Below the pieces are notes generated by a model that was not told the origin of the DNA, did no database searches, and saw nothing but the letters and a program-made list of their open reading frames with translations. Shown here piece by piece: positions 8,412 to 17,040 of a stretch of 64,000 nt of DNA. The translations under genes were made by a program, and so were the position numbers. The stretch comes from Labilithrix sp. (GTDB lineage Bacteria; Myxococcota_A; Polyangia; Polyangiales; Polyangiaceae): contig JAHBWD010000026.1 of NCBI GenBank assembly GCA_019637175.1, forward strand, positions 1 through 64,000, read 5' to 3'. Every line of letters starts with the position of its first letter. Within the stretch, counting starts at the first letter, position 1.

Positions 8412-11054
8412 ATGGCGAAGGGCAGTGGAGCGGATACGCCCGTCATGCGGCAGTACCTCGCCGCCAAGGCCGCGTATCCCGACGCGCTGCTCTTCTTTCG
8501 CATGGGCGATTTCTACGAGCTCTTCTTCGACGACGCGGTCGTCGCGGCGAAGGCGCTCGAGCTCACGCTGACGAGCCGCAACAAAGGCGCCGAAGATCCG
8601 ATCGCGATGGCGGGCGTGCCGCACCACGCGGCGACGTCGTACGTGCAGCGGCTGCTCGATCAAGGCTTCAAGGTCGCGATCTGCGAGCAGATGGCGGATC
8701 CGGCGACGGTCAAGGGCATCGTCCCGCGCGAGGTGGTTCGCGTGGCGACGCCGTCGATCGCGTACGACGACAGCGCGATCGACGGAAAGAAGAACCTCTT
8801 CCTCGTCGCGGTGGAGAGCGCAGCCGATCGCGTGGGCATCGCCGCGCTCGACTTCTCGACCGGCGAGCTCATGGCGTGCGAGGCCGACGGCGAGGCGGCC
8901 GCGCTCTCGGAGCTCGTGCGCCTCGATCCGCGCGAGATCATGCTCGCGTCCGAGCTCGCCGGCGCCGTGCGCGCGGCGCTCCCTCGCGCGGCCGTCCGCG
9001 AGGGCGCCGGCGGCGTGCTCGATCTCGCCGGGGCGCTCGCCGTCCTCGACGACGTGCTCGGCAAGGGCGAGGCACGCAAGTCGTGCGCGAGCGACGTCGC
9101 GCTCGTCGCGGCGGCCCGATGCGTGGCGCTCGCGCGGCAGTGCGAGCCCGGGCGCAAGCTCCCGCTCTCCCGCCTCGTGCCGTACGCGCTCGGCGACACG
9201 CTCGTCCTCGACGACGCGGCCCAGCGGCACCTCGAGCTCGTGCGCACGATGGACGGCGAGACGAAGGGCTCGCTCCTCTCGCGCGTCGATCTCACGCGCA
9301 CCTCGCCTGGCGCGCGCTTGCTTCGCCGGCGGCTGCTCGCACCGCGCACGAACGTCGCCGAGATCCGGCGTCGCCTCGACGGCGTCGAGATCTTCGTCAC
9401 GCAGCCCGGGCTCCGCGCCGAGATCCGCGCGCGTCTCGACGAGGTCGCCGATCTCGAGCGCCTCGCGGTCAAGCTCGCGGTCGATCGCATCGGCCCGCGC
9501 GAGCTCGTCGCGCTGCGCAGGTCGCTCGGCGAGCTGCCCGCGATCCACGACGCCCTCGCGGCCTGCCGCGATCCGAGCCTGCGCGAGGCCCTCGAGGTCG
9601 CGAAGAAGGCGCCGCTCCTCGATCGGTGCGACGACCTGTACGCGCTGCTCGCGCGTGCGATCGTCGACGAGCCGCCCATGCGCGCGGGCGAAGGCGGCGT
9701 CTTCCGCGACGGCTACGACGCCGAGCTCGACGAAGCGCGCACGCTCACGCGCGACGGTCAGAAGCTGATCGTGGAGCTCGAGGGGCGCCTCCGCGAAGAG
9801 GCGCAGATCCCGAGCCTGAAGCTGCGCTATACGCGCGTCTTCGGCTGGTACGTCGAGGTCACGCGAACGCACCTCGCGAAGGCGCCCGCGAGCTGGCGGC
9901 GCAAGCAGACGATCGCCACCGGCGAACGGTTCACGTGCGACGAGCTCGACACGCTCGCCGACAAGCTCGCGCACGCCGAAGAGCGCCTCGCGTCGCGCGA
10001 GGCGGAGCTCTTCGTCGGCCTGGTGAAGGAGCTCGGCGCGCACTCCGAGCGCCTGCGCGCGCTCGCCGCGCGCATCGCGCTGCTCGACGTCGCGAGCGCG
10101 CTCGCCGAGGTCGCCCACAAGGAAGACTTCGTGCGCCCCGAGCTCGACGACTCGCTCGAGCTCGTCCTCGAAGACGCGCGGCACCCCGTCGTCGAGCACC
10201 TCGCCGCCGCGGGCCGGTTCGTGCCGAACGACGTCGTCCTCGACGCCGCGCCCGAGCCCGAGAGCGGGCGCGCGCGCTTGTGGATCGTCACCGGGCCGAA
10301 CATGGCCGGCAAGTCGACGTTCATGCGTCAGATCGCGATCGCCGTCGTCCTCGCGCAGATGGGGTCGTTCGTCCCCGCGCGTCACGCGAAGGTCGGCGTC
10401 GTCGACCGCGTGCTGACGCGCGTCGGCGCGAGCGACAACCTCGCGCGCGGCGAGAGCACCTTCATGGTCGAGATGAAGGAGACGGCGAACATCCTCCGCC
10501 GCGCGACGCGCCGATCGCTCGTGGTGCTCGACGAGATCGGCCGCGGAACGAGCACCTACGACGGTCTGTCGATCGCGTGGGCCGTCGCCGAGCACCTGCA
10601 CGACGTCGTCGGTTGCCGCGCGCTCTTCGCGACGCACTATCACGAGCTCACGGAGCTCACGGAGAGCTGCGCGCTCGCGGAGAACCACAGCGTGAGCGCG
10701 CGCGAGCACGCGGGCGACATCGTCTTCTTCCACAAGGTCCAGCGGGGCGCCGCGTCGCGGAGCTATGGCGTCGCCTGCGCTCGCCTCGCGGGCCTGCCCG
10801 AGCCGGTGCTCGCGCGCGCGCGAGCGATCCTCGGCGCGCTCGAGCAAGGCGTCGCGGCGTCGCCCGGCGGCGGCAAGGCGCGCGGTCGAAGAGCGCCGCA
10901 GCTCGATCTGTTCGGCGGGGAGAAGACGGCGCGCGAGCCGCCGGCGCCGAACCCGGCGGTCGAGATGCTGCTCGCGCTCGATCTCGATCGGATGACGCCG
11001 CTCGAGGCGCTCACCACGCTCGCCAAGCTGAAGGGGCTCGCGGACGGCACGTGA
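8412..11054 (+). CDS. mutS: DNA mismatch repair protein MutS
   Basis: 880 residues, normal for MutS1. Domain I carries the mismatch-sensing FxE in FRMGDFYELF (near residue 35). The connector, lever and clamp domains follow (KLRYTRVFGWYVEVT is the conserved clamp region). The ATPase has Walker A TGPNMAGKSTFMRQ (about 630), Walker B LVVLDEIGRGTSTYDG (about 705) and FATHYHELTEL. The product binds base mismatches as a dimer and recruits MutL. No strong Shine-Dalgarno precedes the ATG at 8412. The stop overlaps the next gene's GTG by four bases. No mutL is present in the window. Confidence 0.98.
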   Translation: MAKGSGADTPVMRQYLAAKAAYPDALLFFRMGDFYELFFDDAVVAAKALELTLTSRNKGAEDPIAMAGVPHHAATSYVQRLLDQGFKVAICEQMADPATVKGIVPREVVRVATPSIAYDDSAIDGKKNLFLVAVESAADRVGIAALDFSTGELMACEADGEAAALSELVRLDPREIMLASELAGAVRAALPRAAVREGAGGVLDLAGALAVLDDVLGKGEARKSCASDVALVAAARCVALARQCEPGRKLPLSRLVPYALGDTLVLDDAAQRHLELVRTMDGETKGSLLSRVDLTRTSPGARLLRRRLLAPRTNVAEIRRRLDGVEIFVTQPGLRAEIRARLDEVADLERLAVKLAVDRIGPRELVALRRSLGELPAIHDALAACRDPSLREALEVAKKAPLLDRCDDLYALLARAIVDEPPMRAGEGGVFRDGYDAELDEARTLTRDGQKLIVELEGRLREEAQIPSLKLRYTRVFGWYVEVTRTHLAKAPASWRRKQTIATGERFTCDELDTLADKLAHAEERLASREAELFVGLVKELGAHSERLRALAARIALLDVASALAEVAHKEDFVRPELDDSLELVLEDARHPVVEHLAAAGRFVPNDVVLDAAPEPESGRARLWIVTGPNMAGKSTFMRQIAIAVVLAQMGSFVPARHAKVGVVDRVLTRVGASDNLARGESTFMVEMKETANILRRATRRSLVVLDEIGRGTSTYDGLSIAWAVAEHLHDVVGCRALFATHYHELTELTESCALAENHSVSAREHAGDIVFFHKVQRGAASRSYGVACARLAGLPEPVLARARAILGALEQGVAASPGGGKARGRRAPQLDLFGGEKTAREPPAPNPAVEMLLALDLDRMTPLEALTTLAKLKGLADGT

Positions 11055-11929
11055 CGCCAACATCGGAGCGCCGGCGTGCGGTCGGATACCTCATGGTCGC
11101 GATCGCCGCGGCGGGTTGGGGGACGTGGCCGCTCATCTTGCGTCACGCGCCGATGCCGGCGGCGCTTCAGTCGGCGATCGTCATGTCGGCGCTCACGCTC
11201 GCGAGCCTACCGCTCATGCTGCGCGATCGCGTGCGCGTCCGCGCGACGCCGAGGCAGTGGCTCGGCGTCGTCTGGCTCGGCGTCGGTGACGCGCTCAACA
11301 TCGTCCTCTTCTTCGCCGCTTACCAGCGCACGAGCGTCGCCATCGCCGTGCTCACGCACTACCTCACGCCGATCTTCGTCGCGCTCGCCGCGCCGATCGT
11401 CCTGAAGGAGCGAGCGACCGCCAAGACGTTCTCCGCGGTCGCGATCGCGTTCGTCGGTCTCGTCTTGCTGCTCGAGCCGTGGCGCGCGGGCCTCGGGCGC
11501 GCCGACGTGATGGGCGCCGCGCTCGGCGCGGGCAGCGCGGTGTTCTACGCGTCGAACATCCTCGTGAACAAGAAGCTCGTCCCCGCTTTCTCGGGGAGCG
11601 AGCTGATGTTCTTCCATGGCCTCGTCGCGACGCCGCTCCTCTTTGCGCTCGTTCCGTCGTCGGCGTACGCGGCGGTCCCGTGGCGGGCGCTCCTCGCGGT
11701 CGTCGGCGGCGCGATCGGACCCGGGGCGGCGAGCGGCCTCCTCTTCGTCTGGGGGCTCCGGCGGGTGGCCGCGAGCCACGCCTCGGTGCTCACGCTGCTC
11801 GAGCCCCTCGTGGCCGTGGTGCTCGCCGCGGCGGTGCTCGGGGAGCGCGTCGGGGCCATGGCGGCCGTCGGCGGCGCGTTGATCCTCGGCGGGGCGCTGC
11901 TCGTCGCGTCGACCAAAAGCGACGCCTAG
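11051..11929 (+). CDS. EamA/DMT family transporter
   Basis: 292 residues from the GTG at 11051, which overlaps the mutS stop (GTGA). About ten transmembrane helices occur in two EamA halves, starting GYLMVAIAAAGWGTWPLIL. Conserved DMT features are the end of the first half (THYLTPIFVALAAPIVLKE) and its counterpart in the second (LTLLEPLVAVVLAAAVLGE). Members export amino acids, nucleosides or other metabolites across the inner membrane; the substrate cannot be read from sequence. Coupling to mutS is positional and need not mean shared function. Confidence 0.9.
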   Translation: MTPTSERRRAVGYLMVAIAAAGWGTWPLILRHAPMPAALQSAIVMSALTLASLPLMLRDRVRVRATPRQWLGVVWLGVGDALNIVLFFAAYQRTSVAIAVLTHYLTPIFVALAAPIVLKERATAKTFSAVAIAFVGLVLLLEPWRAGLGRADVMGAALGAGSAVFYASNILVNKKLVPAFSGSELMFFHGLVATPLLFALVPSSAYAAVPWRALLAVVGGAIGPGAASGLLFVWGLRRVAASHASVLTLLEPLVAVVLAAAVLGERVGAMAAVGGALILGGALLVASTKSDA

Positions 11930-11943
11930 CGCCCCGGCAGATC

Positions 11944-12921
11944 ATGTACACTCGCGGGGTGAGCGTCCGGGATTCGCTCATCTCGGTCGCCCCGGTCGCT
12001 CCGGGGGAGATCCTCGTCGTCGACGACGACGCATCCGTTCGCAGGGCCGTCATCCATGAAATGACGACCTTGGCGATGCGTGTCTCCCAGGCCGAGACGA
12101 CGGGCCGCGCGCTCGAGGTCGCCGAGGAGAAGCACGACACTCTCGACTGCATCCTCCTCGACCTCGGGTTGCCCGGCGGAGGCGCGTGGGAGGTGCTCAA
12201 GGCGCTGCGGGTCAACCCCGACACGGCGTCGATCCCCGTGATGCTCCTCACCGAGGGCGCGCCGCGCGAAGCCGATCTCATCAAGATGGTGGAGGCGGGC
12301 GCGCTCGATCACCTCACGAAGCCCCTCTCTCCCGCGCTCCTCTGCGCGAAGGTGCGCGTCGTCTGCGAGCGCGCGCGCACGCAGCGCGAGCTCAAGAACA
12401 AGCTCCACTTCGCGCTCGAGACGGCGGCGAACGACGCGCTGACGGGGCTCTTCAACCGCCGCTATTTCGAGCGACGCCTCCGCGAAGAGTGCGCCCACGT
12501 GAAGCGTCACAAGCGATCGTTCGCGATCGTGATGCTCGATCTCGATCACTTCAAGCTCGTGAACGACACGTACGGGCACGAAGACGGCGATCGCGTGCTC
12601 CGCCACCTCGCCGAGGTCGTGCAGGCCCAGCTCCGCGAAGACGACGTACCTTGCCGCTACGGCGGCGAAGAGTTCGTGCTCCTCCTGCGCGGCACGACCG
12701 GCATGGCGGCGCGCGTCGTCGCCAACCGGCTTCGCGCGAACCTCGCCTCGAAGCCGATCACGCTCGGGCCGAAAGACGAGCCGCGTCACGTGACGTTCAG
12801 CGCCGGCGTCGCGGCCGCCGACGATCGCAACGCGTACAACGCCGACGACATCGTCGGGCGCGCCGACGCCGCGCTCTATCGCGCGAAGCGCGCCGGCCGC
12901 AATCGCGTCGAGACGGAGTAG
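11944..12921 (+). CDS. Response regulator with GGDEF diguanylate cyclase domain
   Basis: 325 residues from ATG 11944 (an in-frame GTG at 11959 is an alternative). The receiver domain spans about 20-140, with acidic pair VVDDD and phospho-acceptor Asp in CILLDLGLPGGG. The GGDEF domain (about 160-325) has DALTGLFNRRYFE, DLDHFKLVNDTYGHEDGD and the signature RYGGEEFVLLL. An RxxD inhibitory site (R-E-D-D) lies exactly five residues before GGEEF. The product is therefore predicted to make cyclic di-GMP from GTP under phosphorelay and feedback control (PleD/WspR-like). No histidine kinase is adjacent; the only c-di-GMP receptor candidate in the window is the PilZ protein at 60412. Confidence 0.95.
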   Translation: MYTRGVSVRDSLISVAPVAPGEILVVDDDASVRRAVIHEMTTLAMRVSQAETTGRALEVAEEKHDTLDCILLDLGLPGGGAWEVLKALRVNPDTASIPVMLLTEGAPREADLIKMVEAGALDHLTKPLSPALLCAKVRVVCERARTQRELKNKLHFALETAANDALTGLFNRRYFERRLREECAHVKRHKRSFAIVMLDLDHFKLVNDTYGHEDGDRVLRHLAEVVQAQLREDDVPCRYGGEEFVLLLRGTTGMAARVVANRLRANLASKPITLGPKDEPRHVTFSAGVAAADDRNAYNADDIVGRADAALYRAKRAGRNRVETE

Positions 12922-12933
12922 CCCTTCGGTATC

Positions 12934-14427
12934 TCAGTCGCGGTGGGTCGAGGCCATGCGCGGGTCGAGGAACGTCGCGGCCTCGGGCGACGCGAGCGCG
13001 GCGTGCGCGTCGACGGGGAGGCCCACGTCGATCGCGCGGAGGAGGCCCGCCTCGCCGAGGCCGAACGCCTCCTCCGCGACCTGCTGGTAGACGCGCCGCT
13101 TCGGCTCGGAGTCGAGCCAGATCGTGATCCGGCGCATGCGCATCCCTCCGAGCATCGCGTGCCACCGGAGCGTCGTCATCATCGCTTGCGCGCTCATCTC
13201 GAGGCCCACGCGCGCCGCGCCGGTTCCGAGCGCGGGGACGGCGAGGGACTTGCACCCGTGCTCGTCGGCGAGGAGCAGCGCGCGCGCGAACGCGCGGCCC
13301 ACGCAAGAGACCTCGTTCCACGCGCTCACCGCGTGGAAGACGTGCTTCGCCGCGAGCCCGCCCGGCTTCGTGCGCACGCACGATCCGAGCGGCTGCTCGC
13401 CGCCTCGCTGCGCCTCTTCTTCGATCTCGTCGCCGCCCTTGCGTCGCAGCGCTTCGCCGACGCCGCTTCGCATCTTCATCTCGAAGTTGCCGCTCGAGAC
13501 GATCGCGTCGACGTCCGCGTTCGCGATGTCGCCGACCTCGAAGTGAACCTGCACCTGACCCACGAGGAGCTTCGTCGCGTCGAGCCGGCTCGCGATCGGC
13601 TGCGGCGGCTCGAGCGCGCGGCCGAGCATCGAGAAGTGGTGGAGCGGCGCGGAGAGATCTTCCGGCCGGCGCCGCACGTCCTTCTCGAGCATGCACCGCA
13701 CGAGCTGCTGGAAGTACGCCTCCGCCGGGCTCGTCGGCGGCGGAAGGCGCGGCGACGACGCGTCGTCGAGCAGATCGCCGACGCTGCCGAACGGCCCGTG
13801 ACCGTAGCGGAGATCGCACGCCGTCGCGCCCGCACCCCAGACGTCGGTGAAGCGGCCGATCGCCTCGCCGCGGAACTGCTCCGGCGCCATGAACCGAAGC
13901 GTCCCCGCGGTGTCGCGCGCGGCGTCGTCGGAGAGGCCGACCGCGATGCCGAAGTCGCCGAGGCGGATGCCTTGATCCGGCGCACCGAACACGTTCGAGG
14001 GTTTGAGGTCGCGGTGGATGACGCCGGCTTGATGCGCGGTGCGAAGGCCGAGGGCGATCTCGCGCATCACGTAGCACACGAGCCAGAGCGGCAGCCCGAC
14101 GCCGAGCGACGCGCGCCGCCGCCCGTCGAGCTCGGCGAAGTCGAGGCCGTCGACGTACTCCTGCACGAGATAAGGCAGTCCGTCGGGGAGCTGGCCGGCG
14201 TCGAGCGCGCGCACGATGCGCGTGTTCGACACGCGCGCCATGAGGCGCGCCTCGGATTGGACGCGCGCCGCGGCGAGCTCGCCCTGCGACTCACGCAGCG
14301 CCTTGCGTAGCGTCTTGATCACCACGGGGACGGCGAGCCCGCGGTGCTTCGCGAGCCAGACCTCGCTCATGCCCCCTTCGCCGAGGAGCCCCCATACCTC
14401 GTAGCCCGGCAGATCGAGCGGGACCAT
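12934..14427 (-). CDS. Ser/Thr protein kinase fused to a macro domain
   Basis: 497 residues. The kinase domain (about 8-265) has the Gly-rich loop LLGEGGMSEVWLAKH, the VVIKTLRK lysine, catalytic loop GVIHRDLKPSNVF, LGDFGIAVGL and the MAPEQF activation segment. The second part (about 290-440) reads as a macro domain: EVGDIANADVDAIVSSGNFE, a GVGEALRRKGG loop, KHVFHAVSAWN and LAVPALGTGAARVGLE, which match the ADP-ribose-binding loops of that family. There is no TM helix, unlike many PknB-like kinases. Predicted to couple Ser/Thr phosphorylation to ADP-ribose or a related ligand; this pairing is inference. It ends convergently with the GGDEF gene. Confidence 0.9.
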   Translation of the reverse strand: MVPLDLPGYEVWGLLGEGGMSEVWLAKHRGLAVPVVIKTLRKALRESQGELAAARVQSEARLMARVSNTRIVRALDAGQLPDGLPYLVQEYVDGLDFAELDGRRRASLGVGLPLWLVCYVMREIALGLRTAHQAGVIHRDLKPSNVFGAPDQGIRLGDFGIAVGLSDDAARDTAGTLRFMAPEQFRGEAIGRFTDVWGAGATACDLRYGHGPFGSVGDLLDDASSPRLPPPTSPAEAYFQQLVRCMLEKDVRRRPEDLSAPLHHFSMLGRALEPPQPIASRLDATKLLVGQVQVHFEVGDIANADVDAIVSSGNFEMKMRSGVGEALRRKGGDEIEEEAQRGGEQPLGSCVRTKPGGLAAKHVFHAVSAWNEVSCVGRAFARALLLADEHGCKSLAVPALGTGAARVGLEMSAQAMMTTLRWHAMLGGMRMRRITIWLDSEPKRRVYQQVAEEAFGLGEAGLLRAIDVGLPVDAHAALASPEAATFLDPRMASTHRD

Positions 14428-14461
14428 GCGCGGATGGTACCCGATCGCGGCTCGCGCGCCT

Positions 14462-14854
14462 TCAGCCCGCCGCGGCCTTCACGTGCTCGGCGTAGGCCGC
14501 TTCGTCCATGAGCTTCTGGACCGCGGCGGCGTCGCTCGCCTCGAACGTCACCATCCAGCCCTTGCCGTACGGGTCTTCGTTGATGAGCTCGGGCTTCGTG
14601 TCGAGATCCTTGTTGATCTCGACGACCTTGCCGCTGATGGGCGCGTACAGATCGCTCAGCGTCTTGACGCTCTCGATCGTGCCGAACGCCTTTCCTTCTG
14701 CCACCTCGTCACCGACCTTGACGTCGAGGTTGACGAGCGTGATGTCGCCGAGCTGCTCGACGGCGAACGCGGTGATCCCCACGGTCACCCGGTTGCCGTC
14801 GGCTTTCGCCCACTCGTGTTCCTTCGTGTACTTGAGGCCCGCGGGGATGTTCAT
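14462..14854 (-). CDS. gcvH: Glycine cleavage system H protein
   Basis: 130 residues, the family's normal length. The lipoyl attachment Lys is near residue 64 in GTIESVKTLSDLYAPISG. The start motif GLKYTKEHEWA and the C-terminal EDPYGKGWMVTFE are typical. GcvH carries the aminomethyl arm between the P, T and L proteins when glycine is oxidised to CO2, ammonia and methylene-THF. The ATG at 14854 overlaps the gcvT stop (ATGA). gcvP, normally next, is not in the window. Confidence 0.97.
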   Translation of the reverse strand: MNIPAGLKYTKEHEWAKADGNRVTVGITAFAVEQLGDITLVNLDVKVGDEVAEGKAFGTIESVKTLSDLYAPISGKVVEINKDLDTKPELINEDPYGKGWMVTFEASDAAAVQKLMDEAAYAEHVKAAAG

Positions 14855-15966
14855 CGCTTTTCCGTCTTCTTTCGATCGTAAAACGGCGTCTTCACGACGA
14901 CCGCCTCGACGTTCTTGCCTCGGCAATCGACGAAGAGCTTCGTTCCGACCGCCGTCATGGCGCTCGGCACGTAGCCGAGGCCGATGCTCTTGCCCACGGT
15001 GGGCCCAGGGCTGCCGCTCGTGCAGACGCCCACCTCCGCGCCGCTCTCGTCGCGCAGCGGATAGCCGTGTCGCGCCACGCCGCGTCCGGTGACCTCGAAG
15101 CCGACGAGCCTGCGCGGCAGCGGCGACGCCTTGATCGTCTCGAGCGCCGCCTTGCCGACGAACATCGGCTTGTCGAGCTTCACCACCCAGCCGAGGCCGG
15201 CCTCGAGCGGGTTGGTCGTCTCGTCGATGTCGTTGCCGTAGAGCGAGAGGCGCGCCTCGAGGCGGAGCGTGTCGCGTGCGCCGAGCCCGGCGGGCTTGAG
15301 GCCGAGCGGCCCTCCGAGCTCGACGAGCTGATCCCAGAGCGCGGGCGCGTCGTTCCACGCGCAGAAGATCTCGACGCCGTCTTCGCCGGTGTAGCCGGTG
15401 CGCGCGACCGTGCAGCGGACGTTGGCGACGACGGCGTCGCGGAAGTGGAACGACTTCAGATCGGCGAGCTTGGCCGCGTCGCCGCCGGCGCGCGCGAGCA
15501 CCTCGAACGCCTTCGGCCCCTGGAGCGCGACGAGCGCCGTCTCGTCGGTGCGGTCTTCGAACTCGCAGTGGTCGACCGCGGCCTTCCGGAAGTGCGCGGC
15601 GATCTTCTCGTGGTTCGACGCGTTGCAGACGATGAGCCATCGATCCTGCGCCGCGCGGTACACGATGAGATCGTCGAGGATCGTGCCCTGCTCGTTGCAC
15701 GCGCACGTGTAGAGCGCCTGGCCGTCGACGAGCTTCGAAGCGTCGTTCGTGATCAGGTAGTCGACGACCTGCGCCGCGTACTCGCCGCGCAGCTCGAGCT
15801 CCCCCATGTGGGAGACGTCGAAGATGCCGCAGGCGGTGCGCACCGCTTGGTGCTCGTCGACGATTCCCGTGTACTGCACCGGCATCGAGAAGCCCGCGAA
15901 CGGCACCATGCGCCCCCCTGCGGCGACGTGGCGGTCGTAGAGCGAGGTCTTGCGGAGCTCCGTCAT
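14851..15966 (-). CDS. gcvT: Glycine cleavage system T protein (aminomethyltransferase)
   Basis: 371 residues from the ATG at 15966 (MTELRKTSLYDRHV), where homologues begin; an in-frame ATG at 16017 would add 17 unlikely residues. Family motifs are MVPFAGFSMPVQYTGIVDEH, CGIFDVSHMGELELRG, VARTGYTGEDGVEIF and GLGARDTLRLEA. It transfers the methylene group from the lipoyl arm of GcvH to tetrahydrofolate, releasing ammonia. Coupled to gcvH by a four-base overlap. No glycine riboswitch is evident in the 90 bases upstream. Confidence 0.96.
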   Translation of the reverse strand: MTELRKTSLYDRHVAAGGRMVPFAGFSMPVQYTGIVDEHQAVRTACGIFDVSHMGELELRGEYAAQVVDYLITNDASKLVDGQALYTCACNEQGTILDDLIVYRAAQDRWLIVCNASNHEKIAAHFRKAAVDHCEFEDRTDETALVALQGPKAFEVLARAGGDAAKLADLKSFHFRDAVVANVRCTVARTGYTGEDGVEIFCAWNDAPALWDQLVELGGPLGLKPAGLGARDTLRLEARLSLYGNDIDETTNPLEAGLGWVVKLDKPMFVGKAALETIKASPLPRRLVGFEVTGRGVARHGYPLRDESGAEVGVCTSGSPGPTVGKSIGLGYVPSAMTAVGTKLFVDCRGKNVEAVVVKTPFYDRKKTEKR

Positions 15967-16056
15967 GGTCGCGCGCAGCCTAGTCGACAATCGCGCGCGA
16001 GGGGAGGGCCACTCCACCGGCGCGGCGCGCGTCCGATTCGGCTATGCTGCCAAGCG

Positions 16057-16929
16057 ATGGCGACGCCCTTCGACCGCGCGGCCAAGCGATACATCGAGGA
16101 GTGGGTGCCGCGCTTCGTTCCCTATCACCTCGATCTCGTGCGTGAGCTCGCGCTCGCCGAAGGCCAGCGCGTCTACGTCGCGAGCTGCGGTCCCGGCGCC
16201 GAGGTCCTCGCGGTCGCGCGCGCGGTCGGCGATCGCGGCGTCGTGCGCGCGACCGACGCGAGCCAGGAGATGGTCGATCTCTGCGACGGCCAGGTGAAGA
16301 AGGCGGCGTTCGCGCAGGTACGTTGCGAGAAGGCGGCGCCGGGCGACGTGGGCGAAGGGGGCTGGGACGCGATCGTGTGCGCGTTCGGCCTGTGGGTCGT
16401 CGACGATCGCGCAGCCGTCCTCGCCGACTGGGCGAAGTCGCTCGCGCCGAACGGCAAGGTCGGCGTCTTGACGTTCGGCCCTCCCGACGACACCGACGCG
16501 TTCGAGCTCCTCTCGCGCGCGCTCACCGAGCTCGAGCCCGGCGCGGTCGGCCGTCCGCCTCGCATCGACGCGGGGCGCGAGGCGATCACGCGCATGTTCG
16601 AGGGCGCCGGCCTGGCGGTCGTCCGCCACACCGTCCTTCGACACACGGTGAGCTTCGCCACGGCGGAAGACTTCGTCGCGGCCATCCGCGAGGGGCGCAC
16701 GTGGCGAGCGGTCTTCGAGGGCCTCGGCCCCGAGCGCGCGGGCCGGGTCACCGCGCGCTTCTTCGAGCAGGTCGGTGGCCCGACGGCGCCGCTCGTCTTC
16801 GCGCCAGCCGCCACGCTCGCGATCGCCGCCCACCCGGGCGCGGAGGTCGAGCTCGCCGTCCGTCCGAGTGTCGTGGCGCCGCCGCTCTCGACGGCCCCGC
16901 ACGACGGGGCCGAAAACGCCGACGACTGA
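16057..16929 (+). CDS. Class I SAM-dependent methyltransferase
   Basis: 290 residues. The SAM-binding core has motif I VYVASCGPGAEVLAVARAV (about 44-62, with the GxG variant CGPGAE), the acidic strand end VRATDASQEMVD, WDAIVCAFGLWVVDD and the post-strand SLAPNGKVGVLTFG. This is the UbiE/MenG-like arrangement with a helical C-terminal substrate region. The substrate is unknown; a quinone or small lipid methyltransferase is possible. It lies 111 bases upstream of metK on the same strand, so SAM maker and SAM user are neighbours, possibly co-transcribed. Confidence 0.88.
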   Translation: MATPFDRAAKRYIEEWVPRFVPYHLDLVRELALAEGQRVYVASCGPGAEVLAVARAVGDRGVVRATDASQEMVDLCDGQVKKAAFAQVRCEKAAPGDVGEGGWDAIVCAFGLWVVDDRAAVLADWAKSLAPNGKVGVLTFGPPDDTDAFELLSRALTELEPGAVGRPPRIDAGREAITRMFEGAGLAVVRHTVLRHTVSFATAEDFVAAIREGRTWRAVFEGLGPERAGRVTARFFEQVGGPTAPLVFAPAATLAIAAHPGAEVELAVRPSVVAPPLSTAPHDGAENADD

Positions 16930-17040
16930 CGGGAAAACCCGCCCGGGAGACGCGCCGATAGGGCTTTTCGCCGCGCGCAGGCCGCGCTATGCGGAGCGCT
17001 CGAAATCCGCTCGAAGCTCGTTCCAAGCAGGAGTACGCGA

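Noticed and set aside
5574-11063. A 1829-codon open frame on the minus strand
   Set aside because: It is antisense to the second propeller lipoprotein and mutS; the composition is Arg/Glu/Asp/Ala-rich with no motif, as expected from a GC-rich shadow frame.
15967-16017. 17-residue extension of GcvT from an upstream ATG
   Set aside because: The extension has no homology and would run into the promoter region of the divergent methyltransferase gene.
16930-17040. Possible SAM-responsive riboswitch before metK
   Set aside because: Small GC hairpins such as CGGG-AAAA-CCCG are present, but no arrangement matches a known SAM riboswitch class that I can recognise.
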